NCBI RefSeq assembly: GCF_000003815.2
Contig: NC_049981.1
Span: 24,443,675-24,507,674 of the forward strand
Length of the DNA stretch: 64,000 nucleotides
Origin: Branchiostoma floridae
Taxonomy: Eukaryota; Chordata; Leptocardii; Amphioxiformes; Branchiostomatidae
Direction of reading: 5' to 3'
Part shown: positions 1 to 12,309 of the stretch, piece by piece
How the letters are laid out: each line of letters begins with the position of its first letter
Numbering within the stretch: position 1 is the first letter of the stretch
Notes under the pieces: generated by a model
Told to the model about the DNA's origin: nothing
The model's input: only the letters and a program-made list of their open reading frames with translations
Databases searched by the model: none
Made by a program: the position numbers and the translations under genes

Positions 1-727
1 CCTAAGCTGTTGTGATGTGCAGCTGTATATACAATGTAATACATTAATGTGCATGTAAATGCCAATCCATACATGTACCATATCAACATACAGGGACCAG
101 TCCATTTAGCAGGGAACAATCAGAATTGGAGCTAGCATAACACAAACACCAGACTAGGCTTACCAGTATCCAAAGGGTATGCGGGTGGGCTTCTTTTCAT
201 ACATAAGGACCTATGTACAGGTTGTGCCTACCAAATCCTCCTCGTTCAAAAATCAATATTTCTTCCTTCAACTAAATGTCCGGGGAGCTTGACACTGCAC
301 ATTCCTTGACGTAATTTATGCAGATTTCACACGCAGAAAAAAATTCCCTTCATGTAATATTTTAGCATACAGGGGCCATGGTTCACAATACTCTGTGCTG
401 AGAAAACCAAACCTGCAATTTTGTATTACAGGAAAATACATGTCAAGAAAGTGGGAACAGCTTTGATATGATCAAGTCCTAAAAAAAGCAGGATCAGATT
501 AAACTACAGGACAACACCTAATGTAATTACCTGACAGTGAGTGAGACAAAACACTGTCTAGTATTCGTATCTAAAAGTGCATGTACAGTAGATGTCAAAG
601 TGCACCGGCATTTCACAAGTTACACGTCTAACATTAAACATACATTTGTCATAGACACTATGCTCTTTCATAAATATTGTTTGAAAAAGAATGTAACAGC
701 CTATATAACATATTGAACACAACATAC
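1..727. other. CHERP intron, no exon recognised
   Basis: This is AT-rich sequence left of the last CHERP exon I can identify. The missing end of the gene (more RS repeats, the G-patch and the C terminus) should lie further left, outside the window. I see no convincing exon, RNA gene or repeat here. Confidence 0.5.
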
Positions 728-3700
728 CTCTTTCTGCGTGGACTTGGTGATCTTGAACGTGACCTTGACCTTGAGTAGCTGGAACACATAAAAAATTCAA
801 AAGCAATGCTGTCAGATTAAAAGCAAAATGTGGAAACAATTTTCACAGTCTTTAAAAACTGATAAACATGTATGGAGCAAAACTATTAATACCCAGTTAA
901 CTAGGCAACTTCAGAACCACAATGATACTATTTGACATTTCCCATGTGAGGATTACCTTCTAGATCTGGATCTGGAGTAGGATCTCTCCCTGGACCTGGA
1001 GCGAGATCTGGAGCGGGACCTGGAGTAGGATCTTCCTCTGGATCTGGAGCGGGATCGGTGCCTCCTTCCTCTAGATCTGGATCTCGACCTACATGTACGA
1101 CAAAACAGATCAGGACGTATTGTTTGTGTTTTGATTTCAATTTTTTTTAAATAAATGTAAACAAGATATGATCGAAAAACATATCTGGATCTCAACCTAC
1201 AAGTACAACACAACAGATCAGGACTTATTGTTTATATTTCTATTTCATTTTTTAAAAATACTTGTAAACAAGATATGATCGAAAAACATATCTGGATCTC
1301 AACCTACAAGTACAACACAACAGATCAGGACTTATTGTTTATATTTCTATTTCATTTTTTAAAAATACTTGTAAACAAGATATGATCGAAAAACATATCT
1401 GGATCTCAACCTACAAGTACAACACAACAGATAAGGACTTATTGTTTATGCATTGATTTCAGTTTTATAAAACTTCCAACTTTGCAAAAGCAGTGCAATG
1501 GCAGGTCTTACCTCCTGGGTCTCATCTTTTCCTTCATCTTCATCTGTGAATACCTTCTCTTGGCCTTGAAGAACTCGTACAGTCCATTGTGCTCCCAGCC
1601 CTCACTAGAAAAAAAAAAAAAACTCATGTAATTATAGTAATGGTTGTAACAGCTATGATAACTTCATAATCATTCTACATGTACCTACATGTGTATAAAC
1701 ATATCAAGTTGTGTGTGCCTTTAGCAAAGTATTTTCTACATGCAATACACAGGCCCGAGGGGGAATGAGAAATAATTTTTTCTCACTTTAGAGGCATTAA
1801 ATGGCTAAGTAGCTAGGCTAGCAGACACAAGATTGAGAGGTCACAGGATCAGTTTCTAGCAATCTCACTCCACCCAGCTTTAAAATGGGCACTTGACTTT
1901 GGTTGGGGATTGTAAAGTCAGTGGAAGGAGAGGGATGTGGTCAGTTTTACAGTATCTTGCCCTGGACACAGTGTATTACAACCCGCTGCCCCAACAACCT
2001 CAAAAGCTATGGGACCTTTAACTTGAATAATAGGCTTTATCAAATCTACCCCTACTAATATGACTATGACTGATTTGGGCATGTGAAAATGTGTGTTCAC
2101 CTGTTGCGGGGTCTATCGTGTGATGGTGGACTATAGAAAGCCTCCACTGCTGCCAGTAGTCGGTCACTTGGTGGCATGGGAGGTGGTAAACGGATAAGTT
2201 CTGGGTCCAGAGGTCGGTATTCTGTGTCTTCCAACTACAGACAAAGTAAGGAAAAAGAAGAAATGACACAGTATACTAAATACACAGCAAGCATTTAGCT
2301 GACTAAAATGATCTTTTGTGCAAATTTCTGACTATAGTTTCATCAGGTTGGTTAAGAAATGGATAATACAGTTCTCTGTTTCACAATGTCAGTCATGTCA
2401 CTGCAGTGCCACCTAGCAGTGGGAAGCAGAACTGCATGTAGTCACTGATGAAAGTAACAGAAGGATTCTATTTAATATTGGCAGGTAAAATCCCATTGGT
2501 CAACCGTTTAATACTATCATATTCCTCTCAAAGATATGCTACTGTTTCTCTGAAGTGTTTTGTAAGTTTTTTTTTGTTGAGTTAAAAGAAAAGGAACGTA
2601 CCTTGACCAGTGGTGCCATGAGTCCGGCAGGAAGTTCATAGTAAGGAACAGACGGCATGAGGTGTGCGTCATCAGGCCTCATCACGGGGAGGTTGGGAGG
2701 GGGGATGTTAGGGGGGGCAGCAGGGCCACCAGGACCCCCTGGCCCGGGGGGAGGGATAGGGGGTGGGAAGTTGGGGAAGCCTGGAGGGGGTTTACTGAAG
2801 TCTGGAGGGGGTGGGAGGGGGTGTCCATGGTTGTAGTCCTGTATGTGTGGGGCGCGGGGAGGGGGGAAGTTGGGTGGATACTGCTGACCTGGATAGACAG
2901 AATAAATCTACATTTAAACTTCAGCCTCCTAAGGTAGCTGTTAGACACAGAATTTGTATTGGTTATGGAATAAGGAAGCAGTAAGAGGTTTATACATACT
3001 GGGCTGTACTTCCATGTTAAAACTGTATGCAACCAATTAGCTTCTTATCTACATGTACATGCACAACAATCAAATTTAACTTTGTATTCAGCTATAGTGA
3101 TTCACAAAAATACTGCAGAAAGGAAATTTCCCGAAAGTTGAGCCAGTAAGGCATAAATGTAATATCATGAAATAGTTCTTTTCAGATTTTGTAATAACTA
3201 TTGTTTTGAAATTGAGTAGGGCCAGAACAATTCAACCATAAACATTCAAGTGTGATGCTTATCACTCTTTTTTAAAACTTTAAACTACATGAATCATTCT
3301 TAAAGATGACACAGAAAACATTGTACACACAGCACTCCGTACACCTTATAATAAACATATGGAACAATACCCACCATGTTGATAGTCAAACTGCTGTGGA
3401 GGAGGGTGGTAGGGCTGCCCCATGTGTGGTACGTTCTGGTACGTGGGTGGGTTGGGCATCATCTGCCCCTCCGATGTGGGGAAAGTTCCTATGTAAACAA
3501 AAAAATAAATATTTAAAAATATTTCTTCATAAATCCTTCAGCAGAGTCTTCTGAACTCAGTTTTGACATGTTATATTGCTTTATTGTTGTGTCTTCAAAA
3601 TACTAATTGCAACAGCTTGGTCATCAACTTGCTGGCAAAATGCAGTAAGTAGCATAATGTGCATAATGTGACACAAGCCTAGATCATTTGTAAAACCCAC

Positions 3701-6700
3701 ATGGCATTGAGTGTACACAACTTTTGCTACGATTTTGCTTTCACCTTACTATTGGTGTATAGCAACATCTCTGCTATGGAAGAAATTACATGAAGGATAG
3801 AGACAAAATGACATAAAAGGTGTAATATTGAGATGAGCACCTGAGTGCGGTGGCATCTGTCCCTGGCTGGTCTCAGTGTAGGGAGCTGACACCTGCACCT
3901 GGGACACCTGATGGGGCGTGGGGAATCCAGATGTCGCACCTGCTGTGGTTGTACCTGGGGCTACAGGTCAAAAATATCTTCTAACACACACCATGGTATG
4001 AAAAATGTAAAAACAACTGTGCTTGTGATACCAAATCAAAACATTTCCTGACGCCATAAAAGTAACATCCAATGAGCCTTAAAAATCAAACTTCAACTTC
4101 TTGATACAGCTTCTTGATCATATCCAATTCTATTGTTAATGTAACAGTGAACATGACAGCTGGTGTCGCAGCTTGCAGAAAAGCAAACCAGTGCATGCAC
4201 ATAATTATCATGATAACATACTATTGCAAGATCGTAACAAAATATTCGTTTTGCTTGCTTTCCATTCTTCTAGTGTTTCAGTGCCAAGCATTTTAAGACA
4301 ATAACTTTTTTTTATACTTTTTATGATTCATACATTTTGTACCTCTTCCTTTATGACCCAATGAAAATTTTAGAAACACAAATGCTCTAAGAAAGTTTTC
4401 AGTTCCATACCGGGCCCGGGTCCGTGTGGCGGCATGGTGGCCTGCTGTGTCAGGTGGCGCACAAACTCCTCGTGCTGGTTCTGCAGCTGCTGGAACTGCT
4501 GCTGGATAATGGTCTGCACCTGCTGCACTACAGCTGCGTGATGCTGCATCTCATTAGTCTGAAACCAACAACAACTCATTTATTTATTTATTTATCTATT
4601 TCTGTATTGTTTAACCAGGGTAAGCTTCATCAGTGACTAGCACTGCTTTTCAGGGAGGCCCTGGTGATGAACTCATGATGAAGTCCATGTGTTTTTACAG
4701 ACTGAAAGACAAGACTACTGTGTGCTTGTACATGTACATGTACTTTGAAAGTGTCACAGCAGGCATTCATGGTGGTATACAATATACATTGTACATGTAG
4801 CAATGGCCATGGTCTAATACAAAATAGAACTGAGTGTGCACACTTTGCCAATCTGTAAAAATCACTTATCATAAATACAAATATGAAGAGCCCACATCCC
4901 ACATACATCTGTCTCAAAAGATACATGAACATAAGCAGCAATGAAGACAATATACAAATATTTGGGAACTTACATGAAACTGGGCAAGTGCTGTTGTTGG
5001 GTTCTTTAGTTGCTGTGAACATTAAGTGTCAACAACATGTAAGGAAATGTCAAGCAATTGAGTTACATTTAAACTTGCAATAAGTGTTTCAATTAGCTGG
5101 ATAACACATATACTACTTGTCTAGATCAATGCAATAATCCTGAATATCAACAGACTTCAGATTTCAACGAAAATAATGTTTCTACCTCAGCTAATCAATA
5201 TTCCCATTGACTTACAAAGTCTGCTATTGTGCAGTGTTTACATTTGGAAATGAGACCCTGACATTAAATGTATGCCCCTATCAAAAACTAATTCTTACCT
5301 CAATAATGGATGCTTCAAAATAGTTGTTTTTCTCCCAAAGAGCAAGAAGCTGTGGAGATAATGATAGTTGGTTACAGGCCATTCTATTGCATCACTTTCC
5401 AAGAAAAAGCAGTTTAAGCTTAACAATAAGGAGTTATACAACTCAGAAATGCTTCAAAAAGCCTCCAAACATCTAATAGTATATTATTCATAATTGTTTT
5501 CTGTTGAAACTGATGCATGATGCCATAATCATAAGCCATTCTGAGTTTTTCTAACAGAAGTAGACATTTTAAAAAATCACATTGACTGTACACTGTACAA
5601 TTTGCATCTGCTTGAAATCTATGATGAACAACCTAAACAGTGTAAAATATCAGGTATATAAAGGATGAGAAATTTATAATATAAAAATAAGGAATGAAAA
5701 ATATTTGAACACTATTTAAGCAAACCATAACTAAACTTTACCTTGGTGAGTTTCTGCTGTTTTTCCTCTTCTGCACCAATCTGTGCTGAACTGAAAATGG
5801 GAACCACTACAGACTGCAGGCTCTGTTTCAGGGGGAACAATAGAACGTAGGTCAAACACTTTCTCTAAAACAACAGATACATACACAGGTCTCAAAATAC
5901 TTTTTTCTGCATACCTGCAATGGTGCAGTTGGTATTGAAAATTACCTGCACCAGACAAATTTTACCTGAACCACTCTGAATTTAGGAAGTATGGATCATA
6001 CTGATCAGGGACCGTTATTTTATTCTTAATAGGTGGTAACAGTCAATGCAGCTAAGAACAATGCACCTACACCATAGGATATTTATGTATAAAATCTATT
6101 ACATTGGCCAGTGCAGGTTCGTTGTAGGCAGATACCAGAAATACCTGCACAGCTCCAATTTTACCTGCACTAACCTGCATATGCAGGTGGTATTTGGAGC
6201 CCTGATACATGTAAATATACCACATGTTCACTCCTGCATCAATGCTGTAGTATTGCACAAGTCTGCTAGGGGGCACTTTTAAACAAACTTCCTTAGCTAC
6301 CAACATGCATGCTAAGGAAAATCTCCTGACATGCAAGCTATATCTTTTCCAAAACACTTCTTTTGGCAATATATAAAACTATATCAAAGGATCTTTATGA
6401 TAACTGTCATGAAATTACCTGTTTGAGGTCTTCTGCTTGTTTCCTGACACTGTAAAGTAAGATCATACTATATTAGAGTTTTACAGTATATGTATATCAT
6501 ATGGCCTTGAAAATACAAAATATTAACAATATACATTGTACTAGTAACTGTGCCATAGGATATTTATTTCAAGTGCAATATACTATTTCAAATCAAATAT
6601 GATTCAGAATCATCTGAAGAGCATGTCCTCTAAATCTAATCTACACTTTTTTTACCATCGTTTTCATGTACATGTATACTATGAAAAGTGTCCTGCAGGT

Positions 6701-9700
6701 CAATTTGAGCTTTTTATGAATAAATAAAGGTTCAAACTTTTGTCTTAATCCAAACGCTATTATCAATAGTAGTAATAGTGATGATGATGGCTGTTACTTC
6801 GTATCCGAAGATCAGTGGGCAGGGTGGGTTTGAGCGACCCATCCGCCTGGCTTGCACGTGACTTTTTAAGGTGAAGGAGGGGTGTGCACTTCCTTCTCCA
6901 CCCTCTCGTCTACTGGTGCACTTAGTCCCACAGGGACAGAACTATATGCCACGTAAGACGGCCCCAGCAGATGCAGGTTTATTATTTGGAGTTTCCGTCT
7001 CCTAGGAGGACTTCCGACCAAGGATGCAAGGGGTTCCTCCTACCCCTGACTCGTGTATAGCGGGTGCGTCATGCCCGAACATGCCCCTAAGGCCAACCAC
7101 TGCCACAAAGGCCTGTCACTGCCACCAGCCGCAGCTAGGTACTCATATACACCTGAGTTAGGTGAGGAAAGTCGTGTAACGTGCCTTTCCCAAGGGCACA
7201 AGATCGGTGACACGGCAGACGGACCTGTCGGGCTGGAGCCCAACGCGCTGCCGATTGCCCCACGCGATCCCACGCGATTACACAATCTATATATTTATGC
7301 ACTGGTATATGTTATGTACACAAAGTAGTTTCTGGTTAAAGTTAGGAAAATATACAATACCATATTACAAATGCTATTGGCAAGTTCTTACCAGTGGTGT
7401 AACACATCATTGATCAGGTAGATGAGATGCAGTTTCAGCTCAAATGAAGAACTTTTGCCCAGGATGCGACACAACAGATACTGGGATATGCACTTGCAGT
7501 GGTCTGCTGACTTGGATGCATTGAAGATCCAACCCTTACCTGCCTAAAATATATAGACCAATTATAGGCAACAATTACAAATGAACTGTAAAAATGATAA
7601 GATATTCAAATAATTTCAACAATGCTCAGTAAGTTTCAGTAGCATCAGCAAAAAAAGATTAGGAATACAAAAAAAGAAAATGATTTTACAAAACCTTAAG
7701 AAATAGCCTGTATAGAAAGGATATAGGCTAGCATTTGAATGACTGAAGAATGACTTAATACATCACTAAAGGCTTGCAAATGACTTACTGAGATGGCATC
7801 CTTGGTGCACTGTTCAATGATGGGCTGAACAACCTTGTCAAACTCGGACAGATCCAGCTCAGCCAGTTTGGCCAGGTTCTGGGTCGACACTTCCCGAGCT
7901 TGCTGAATGGCTGTGTCAATTTGTTCCTGTCAGAAAAATTTAAAAAACAGCATGAATTATATTTGATTATCTTGTCACCAATCTACATCAAGCCCTGATT
8001 GTTATTGGCGACACAGCTACATTAAATTTGTACTCTGTACAAAAAACTTAAATATAAACATACCCCCGGTAAGCATGGGTTTATGAAGAAGCAAGCTGCA
8101 CAAAATAATTGGTCAACAATACACACATGTACTATGTATAAGAGATAGTCTGTGTTTACCTTTATAAAGCAGTCAATGATTGATGAAAATTCTATTATCT
8201 GTGTACATTCGCGACTAATGAATCTCTTCAAAAATAGTCTGTGTCAGTTTGAATTCACTTTCCTCACTCAGTGTTTTATTCAGTGGTTATACATTATAAG
8301 TCACTGGACAGGCTTTATGTCATAACTAATCCTTAGACCTTACTATGCAACATGGGAAGATGATTTCTTTTATATTCATCTTTCCTTGGAAATGTTGGAA
8401 CAGTGCCAGCCTAGGACAAAAGAATATTACCATCAAATGAACAAAAATGCAGTGGCTACCTGCTATACAAATATAGGTTTTAGTATTTTTGAAACTGTGA
8501 ATGTGGTTTGGGAGGGTTAGGGTTAGGGTTAGAGTTTGCAGTTCAGCTGTACCATACAGAGATGTGTATTGTTGGTCATTAGTGAACGTCAGCAGTACTG
8601 TACCTGTTGTTGTGCCATGAGGACCTGGTGTTGTTTCATGAGGTTAGAGTTGGACTGGTTGATCTGAGGTGGCTGTGTAGTTAGTTAGTTAGTTAGTTAG
8701 TGAATGTTCAGCAGTACTGTACCTGTTGTGGTGCCATGAGGACCTGGTGTTGTTTCATGAGGTTAGAGTTGGACTGGTTGATCTGTGGTGGCTGTGTAGT
8801 TAGTTAGTTAGTTAGTTAATGAATGTCAGCAGTACTGTACCTGTTGTTGTGCCATGAGGACCTGGTGTTGTTTCATGAGGTTAGAGTTGGACTGGTTGAT
8901 CTGTGGTGGCTGCGTAGTTATAATTAGTTAGTTAGTTAGTGAGTGAATATTCAGCAGTACTGTACCTGTTGTTGTGCCATGAGGACCTGGTGTTGTTTCA
9001 TGATGTTAGAGTTGGACTGGTTGATCTGTGGTGGCTGTGTAGTTAGTTAGTTAGTTAGTTAGTGAATGTTCAGCAGTACTGTACCTGTTGTTGTGCCATG
9101 AGGACCTGGTGTTGTTTCATGAGGTTAGAGTTGGACTGGTTGATCTGTGGTGGCTGTGTAATTAGTTAGTTAGTTAGTTAATGAATGTCAGCAGTACTGT
9201 ACCTGTTGTTGTGCCATGAGGACCTGGTGTTGTTTCATGAGGTTAGAGTTGGACTGGTTGATCTGCTCCTGTACGTGGGGAGGGATCTGAGGAGGTCCCT
9301 GTGGCGGGATCTGCTGAGGCTGTGGTGCAGACTGCCAGGGTGCAGACTGGATAGCTTGCTGGGTCACTGCCTCCTGGATTATGGCCTGCTGCTGGGCCAG
9401 CTTCTGTTTCTGTTGGTTCAGGACTGGAAGAAAATAAAAACAATTCACCATATACTATAAATATGAAAGTACACATCAAGTGTCTGAAAGCCGTAGGGGT
9501 TTGTGGGTAGCTTTAATAACAAATCTTCATTCTCGTAGCCTACACCTACTAACTGCTGCATAAGCCATAAGTCCATGACAGCGAGACATTGTGCAACACA
9601 GGCTAAAAAGAAGCCACTAAGGGCAACAGATTGTTCATCCACAGTATTTTGCACAAGGTATATATACTTAGACTAAGTTATAGCGTGGAACTCATCCCTC

Positions 9701-10587
9701 TCCTTTTGCCACATACACCTTTTTACATCCAAGTGAAGTCATGTAAGGTGCCTTTCCTAAGGAAACATTATCTAGCCAAGAATTAAATGCATATCCTCCA
9801 TCAATCCATTTTTCAGTTGATGTAGACAGTTTCCCTACTTACTTTGCTGCTCTGTTGTGACCTTGTATTGATAGTAGTTGTAGAACTCCCCGCCAAACAG
9901 GAACTTAAACTTGGGGTTGTCTTTCTGCTTCTGCTTGGTCATCTTCTCAAATTCAGGTCCGTTTCTGGCCACAAAGTTGGCCAGTTTATCAATAATGTTC
10001 CGCAACTCAGGATCTGTGGAAACATAGATAGCTCTGTAGTTCTGGAAAAGTTGGTACACTTACTAGAAACTTTAGTAGAAAGGTAAACATTTGCAAGCAA
10101 ACATACATAATTTTCATCTTCAAATGGTCTATAGATTAATCACCTGATTGTTTAGCTTAACCAACCGATCATGTACAACTATAAAGCCCTGGACAACCCT
10201 CACAAAGCAACTATCACAGTCAGCTGATCACAGAAACTCTAGTCTAAGGATCGGTTCCATGGAGTAAAAACTCCTTGTCCTACCCAACCAACAGTGTCTA
10301 CACTACTCTACTCAAACTACTTCTCTGATCATTCTAATTATTCAGAGTGGATACAAAGATATCACATAAAAATATTATCATGGACGAGTTTTCAGTGCAT
10401 CAAAGCCGATTCCAAGTAAGCCAAATGACCTAATCCACCAAACAAAATAGGGGGAGACACGCGCGTTGCCCCCCTCCCCACCTTTACTTGTAAAACTTGG
10501 TTTTAAAAACCGGTTAAGGTATTGCAGCTACACAGAAATGCTTAACATCTGTTCTTACGAACCTTCGGGTGGCTTTGGGAGATCCAT
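728..10587 (-). CDS. CHERP: CHERP, SR-related splicing factor (3' part missing)
   Basis: This is calcium homeostasis endoplasmic reticulum protein, a nuclear splicing factor associated with the U2 snRNP/U2AF-type SURP family. Exons, 5' to 3' on the minus strand: 10587-10563, 10013-9843, 9423-9203, 7926-7789, 7543-7392, 6449-6419, 5822-5742, 5349-5299, 4558-4411, 3960-3841, 3488-3375, 2888-2602, 2234-2101, 1604-1512, 1088-957, 778-728. Phases agree at every junction and give about 649 codons. Domains in order: SURP module (LRNIIDKLANFVARNGPEFE, then FLFGGEFYNYYQYK), a Gln-rich linker, a CID-like domain (DLSEFDKVVQPIIEQCTKDA, LHLIYLINDVLHHC, LLALWEKNNYF), a Gln-rich coiled segment (QTIIQQQFQQLQNQHEEFV), a long Pro-rich region, the conserved LPPPMPPSDRLLAAVEAFY block, then EGWEHNGLYEFFKAKRR and RS repeats. 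The start is the ATG at 10587, which gives MDLPKPPED before the SURP module. The human protein continues to a G-patch, which is off the left edge. Exon 3 has extra downstream mini-exon copies, listed separately. Confidence 0.95.
1068..1445. repeat. 107 bp tandem repeat including a CHERP acceptor site
   Basis: The 5' edge of the RS exon (ending at 1088) and its flanking intron are repeated in tandem with a period of 107 bp; the motif GAAAAACATATCTGGATCTC starts at 1174, 1281 and 1388. Each copy keeps a minus-strand acceptor-like sequence (CTTGTAG followed by GTTGAGATCCAGAT). A reading frame stays open from about 1213 through the copy into the RS exon frame, so use of an upstream copied acceptor would add an in-frame N-terminal extension to that exon. 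Confidence 0.75.
1880..2010. repeat. Interspersed repeat, copy 1
   Basis: A stretch with GGGCACTTGACTTTGG, then a GTGGAAGGAGAGGG-type block and a CCTGGACACAGTGTATTACA-type block, resembles 15560-15660 in the same order and orientation. It is a degenerate dispersed element in a CHERP intron, class unknown. Confidence 0.5.
6780..7275. repeat. GC-rich interspersed element inside a CHERP intron
   Basis: This block is sharply more GC-rich than the surrounding AT-rich intron and has no sustained coding potential. Its segment GTGCCTTTCCCAAGGGCACA near 7180-7200 recurs in degraded form near 9750 (AGGTGCCTTTCCTAAGG). This looks like an old transposable-element fragment; I cannot assign a class. Confidence 0.45.
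8513..8534. repeat. Short interstitial TTAGGG run
   Basis: Three successive GGGTTA units lie in a CHERP intron just beyond the mini-exon array. They match the metazoan telomere repeat but are too few to mean more than a simple repeat. Confidence 0.6.
8604..9262 (-). repeat. CHERP: CHERP mini-exon/mini-intron tandem array (six 60 bp exon copies)
   Basis: The last 60 bp of CHERP exon 3 (9203-9262) is repeated at 9085-9144, 8966-9025, 8841-8900, 8723-8782 and 8604-8663 (periods 118-125 bp). Read on the minus strand, each copy starts after an acceptor ending CCACCACAG (CCACCTCAG in the last) and ends at CAG followed by a GTACAGTACTGCTG donor. The spacers are 58, 59, 65, 58 and 59 bp and contain runs of CTAAC, a good branch-point sequence. 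Each 60 bp copy is phase 0 at both ends, has no stop and encodes 20 residues beginning INQSNSNLMKQHQVLMA. Two copies carry one amino-acid change each (Leu to Ile, Gln to Pro). Whether zero to five copies are spliced in cannot be told from sequence. Confidence 0.9.
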
Positions 10588-12309
10588 GTTGCTTAAGGTG
10601 GGGCTAAACGTCAGTAAAACTTTCAAGATCGCCGATGATGTGCTCAGAACGAAGAACGCGAGTGGAAATGTTGTCAATAACTTCCGGGTCACAGTTCATC
10701 TGGACTATTACACTAACTGTTTGAATGGGGAGGGGAAGATAACGAGCGATCGCTGTTGTTGATTATATCCGGGGTATTGGACGGTTGTTGCCTACCAGGA
10801 CGTCAGTAGATCGGATCAAAAATTGATATTCAAACTAGCGGCTCAAATTACTGGTTAATATTTAAATCAATCTTTTGCCAAACACCTGCTTTTTGCCTAC
10901 CACTGCGTCACCGTATCAAACATCATCGCGATCCCTCGTATTCTCAAACTTTCAAAGCGGATGTTGATGTTAACCAGTTATGTTTTTGACTGGCCATGTT
11001 TCTTTGAAACCAGTGGCGATTTCTATCCCAGTATCTGTTTTGGATAATGATCATATTTTGTATACTGCAATTAGTTGTTAAACTTAGATGATAAAATTAG
11101 ATGATGATGATGATAAAATTAGGATCAATTAGTAATTGGCAAGACATTAAAGTGTCTTTGTAATATTGTGACAACATTTGATTAAAAGGCATATAAATAT
11201 CAAATGGATGCAAATAGCTAATTGGTATAGAATTTTTGAATGACTTCTCATCCCAATAACTATCATCATAACCAATAACCATAAAGATCAATATATTTCA
11301 TACTTCCTTCTGCTTTGATTCCTTTATAAAGCAGAGGGAAATATGAAATATGTTGATCTTTATCATATGGTTAGAGCCAAAGCGATTTCAAATATGCCCA
11401 GCAAATGTTGGGTGTTGACACTTGCAGGTGTGTAGGCTGCATATCATTTTAGCAGAACCCCCCGTTGAATGCTTTTCCCGGCAAACAGACAACTTGGTGA
11501 GTGACCGTACGGGCATAAGCCATAAAGCTACTGTCCAAGCATAGATATCATGTTACTCTAAACAGGGACACATGGTATTGTAACAATGACTTGCAGACTT
11601 TTCATGTATGTAACGTTACATATGACTGAGGTCTGTACCGAAGCCGCATTTAACTTTCAACAGCTAAGTTATATCCTAATTGCACATTCATGATGAGCGC
11701 TCATTGATCCTTATTGCAAGTATACATAAAAATACAAATTATGATGATGGTAATACGGTAGCTGCATTTTTTCTCTTTAGAATATTTTCTCAACCCACTT
11801 TATCAACTTGGATTTTAAGAAGAAGAAGAAGAAGTTTATTTGCAAGTTCGTGCCCGAGGACTAATTGCAAGTACATGTTATAAACATAGTGACAATGGAC
11901 AGTCATGAACAATATTCTACACTTAAAATACTAGTGTTGGCTATTTCTAAACAGGTTGGGTTTGACTTCTTTCGAGTTATGGAAGATTGTATAATATTGT
12001 ATAACATTTATTGCGCAATTTCTGTCCTGTCACTGCTCTCAAACCTTCATAAACTCAAGTTACGCAAGAGGTTTTTACAACACATTGCATAAAAACTGTA
12101 AAGTTACGTAAACCAGTAGCCAATCAGGTCGAGCTATGCGAACCATCCCCGCCTCCCATTGGCTACCGAGTTCCCACGGAATCAGCTGAGGCCGAATCCG
12201 GAACTAGCTTTTGTCCAGAAGCACAAGTGGGACTATTGTTTGCAGGTTGCCACTCCAAGGTGGGCAGAATACACCTTCTGTTGACCCTTTGTAAGATCGT
12301 AAACTCGAT
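10588..12309. other. CHERP/ABCG2 head-to-head intergenic region
   Basis: This 1.7 kb divergent gap separates the two start codons. The CHERP side (10440-10960) is fairly GC-rich and probably holds its 5' UTR and promoter. The middle (11040-12060) is AT-rich, with a GAA/AGA run near 11820. The ABCG2 side becomes GC-rich from 12110. I see no further gene. Confidence 0.6.
12116..12166. promoter_or_regulatory. Paired inverted CCAAT boxes upstream of ABCG2
   Basis: GTAGCCAAT at 12116-12124 and its exact reverse complement ATTGGCTAC at 12158-12166 form an inverted pair 33 bp apart, about 145-190 bp before the ABCG2 start codon. Paired CCAAT boxes are typical NF-Y sites in TATA-less promoters. I see no TATA box. 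The promoter role is inferred from position. Confidence 0.5.

Noticed and set aside
8513-8534. Telomere-like TTAGGG repeats as a chromosome fusion scar
   Set aside because: Only three units within a gene intron; chance or slippage explains it.
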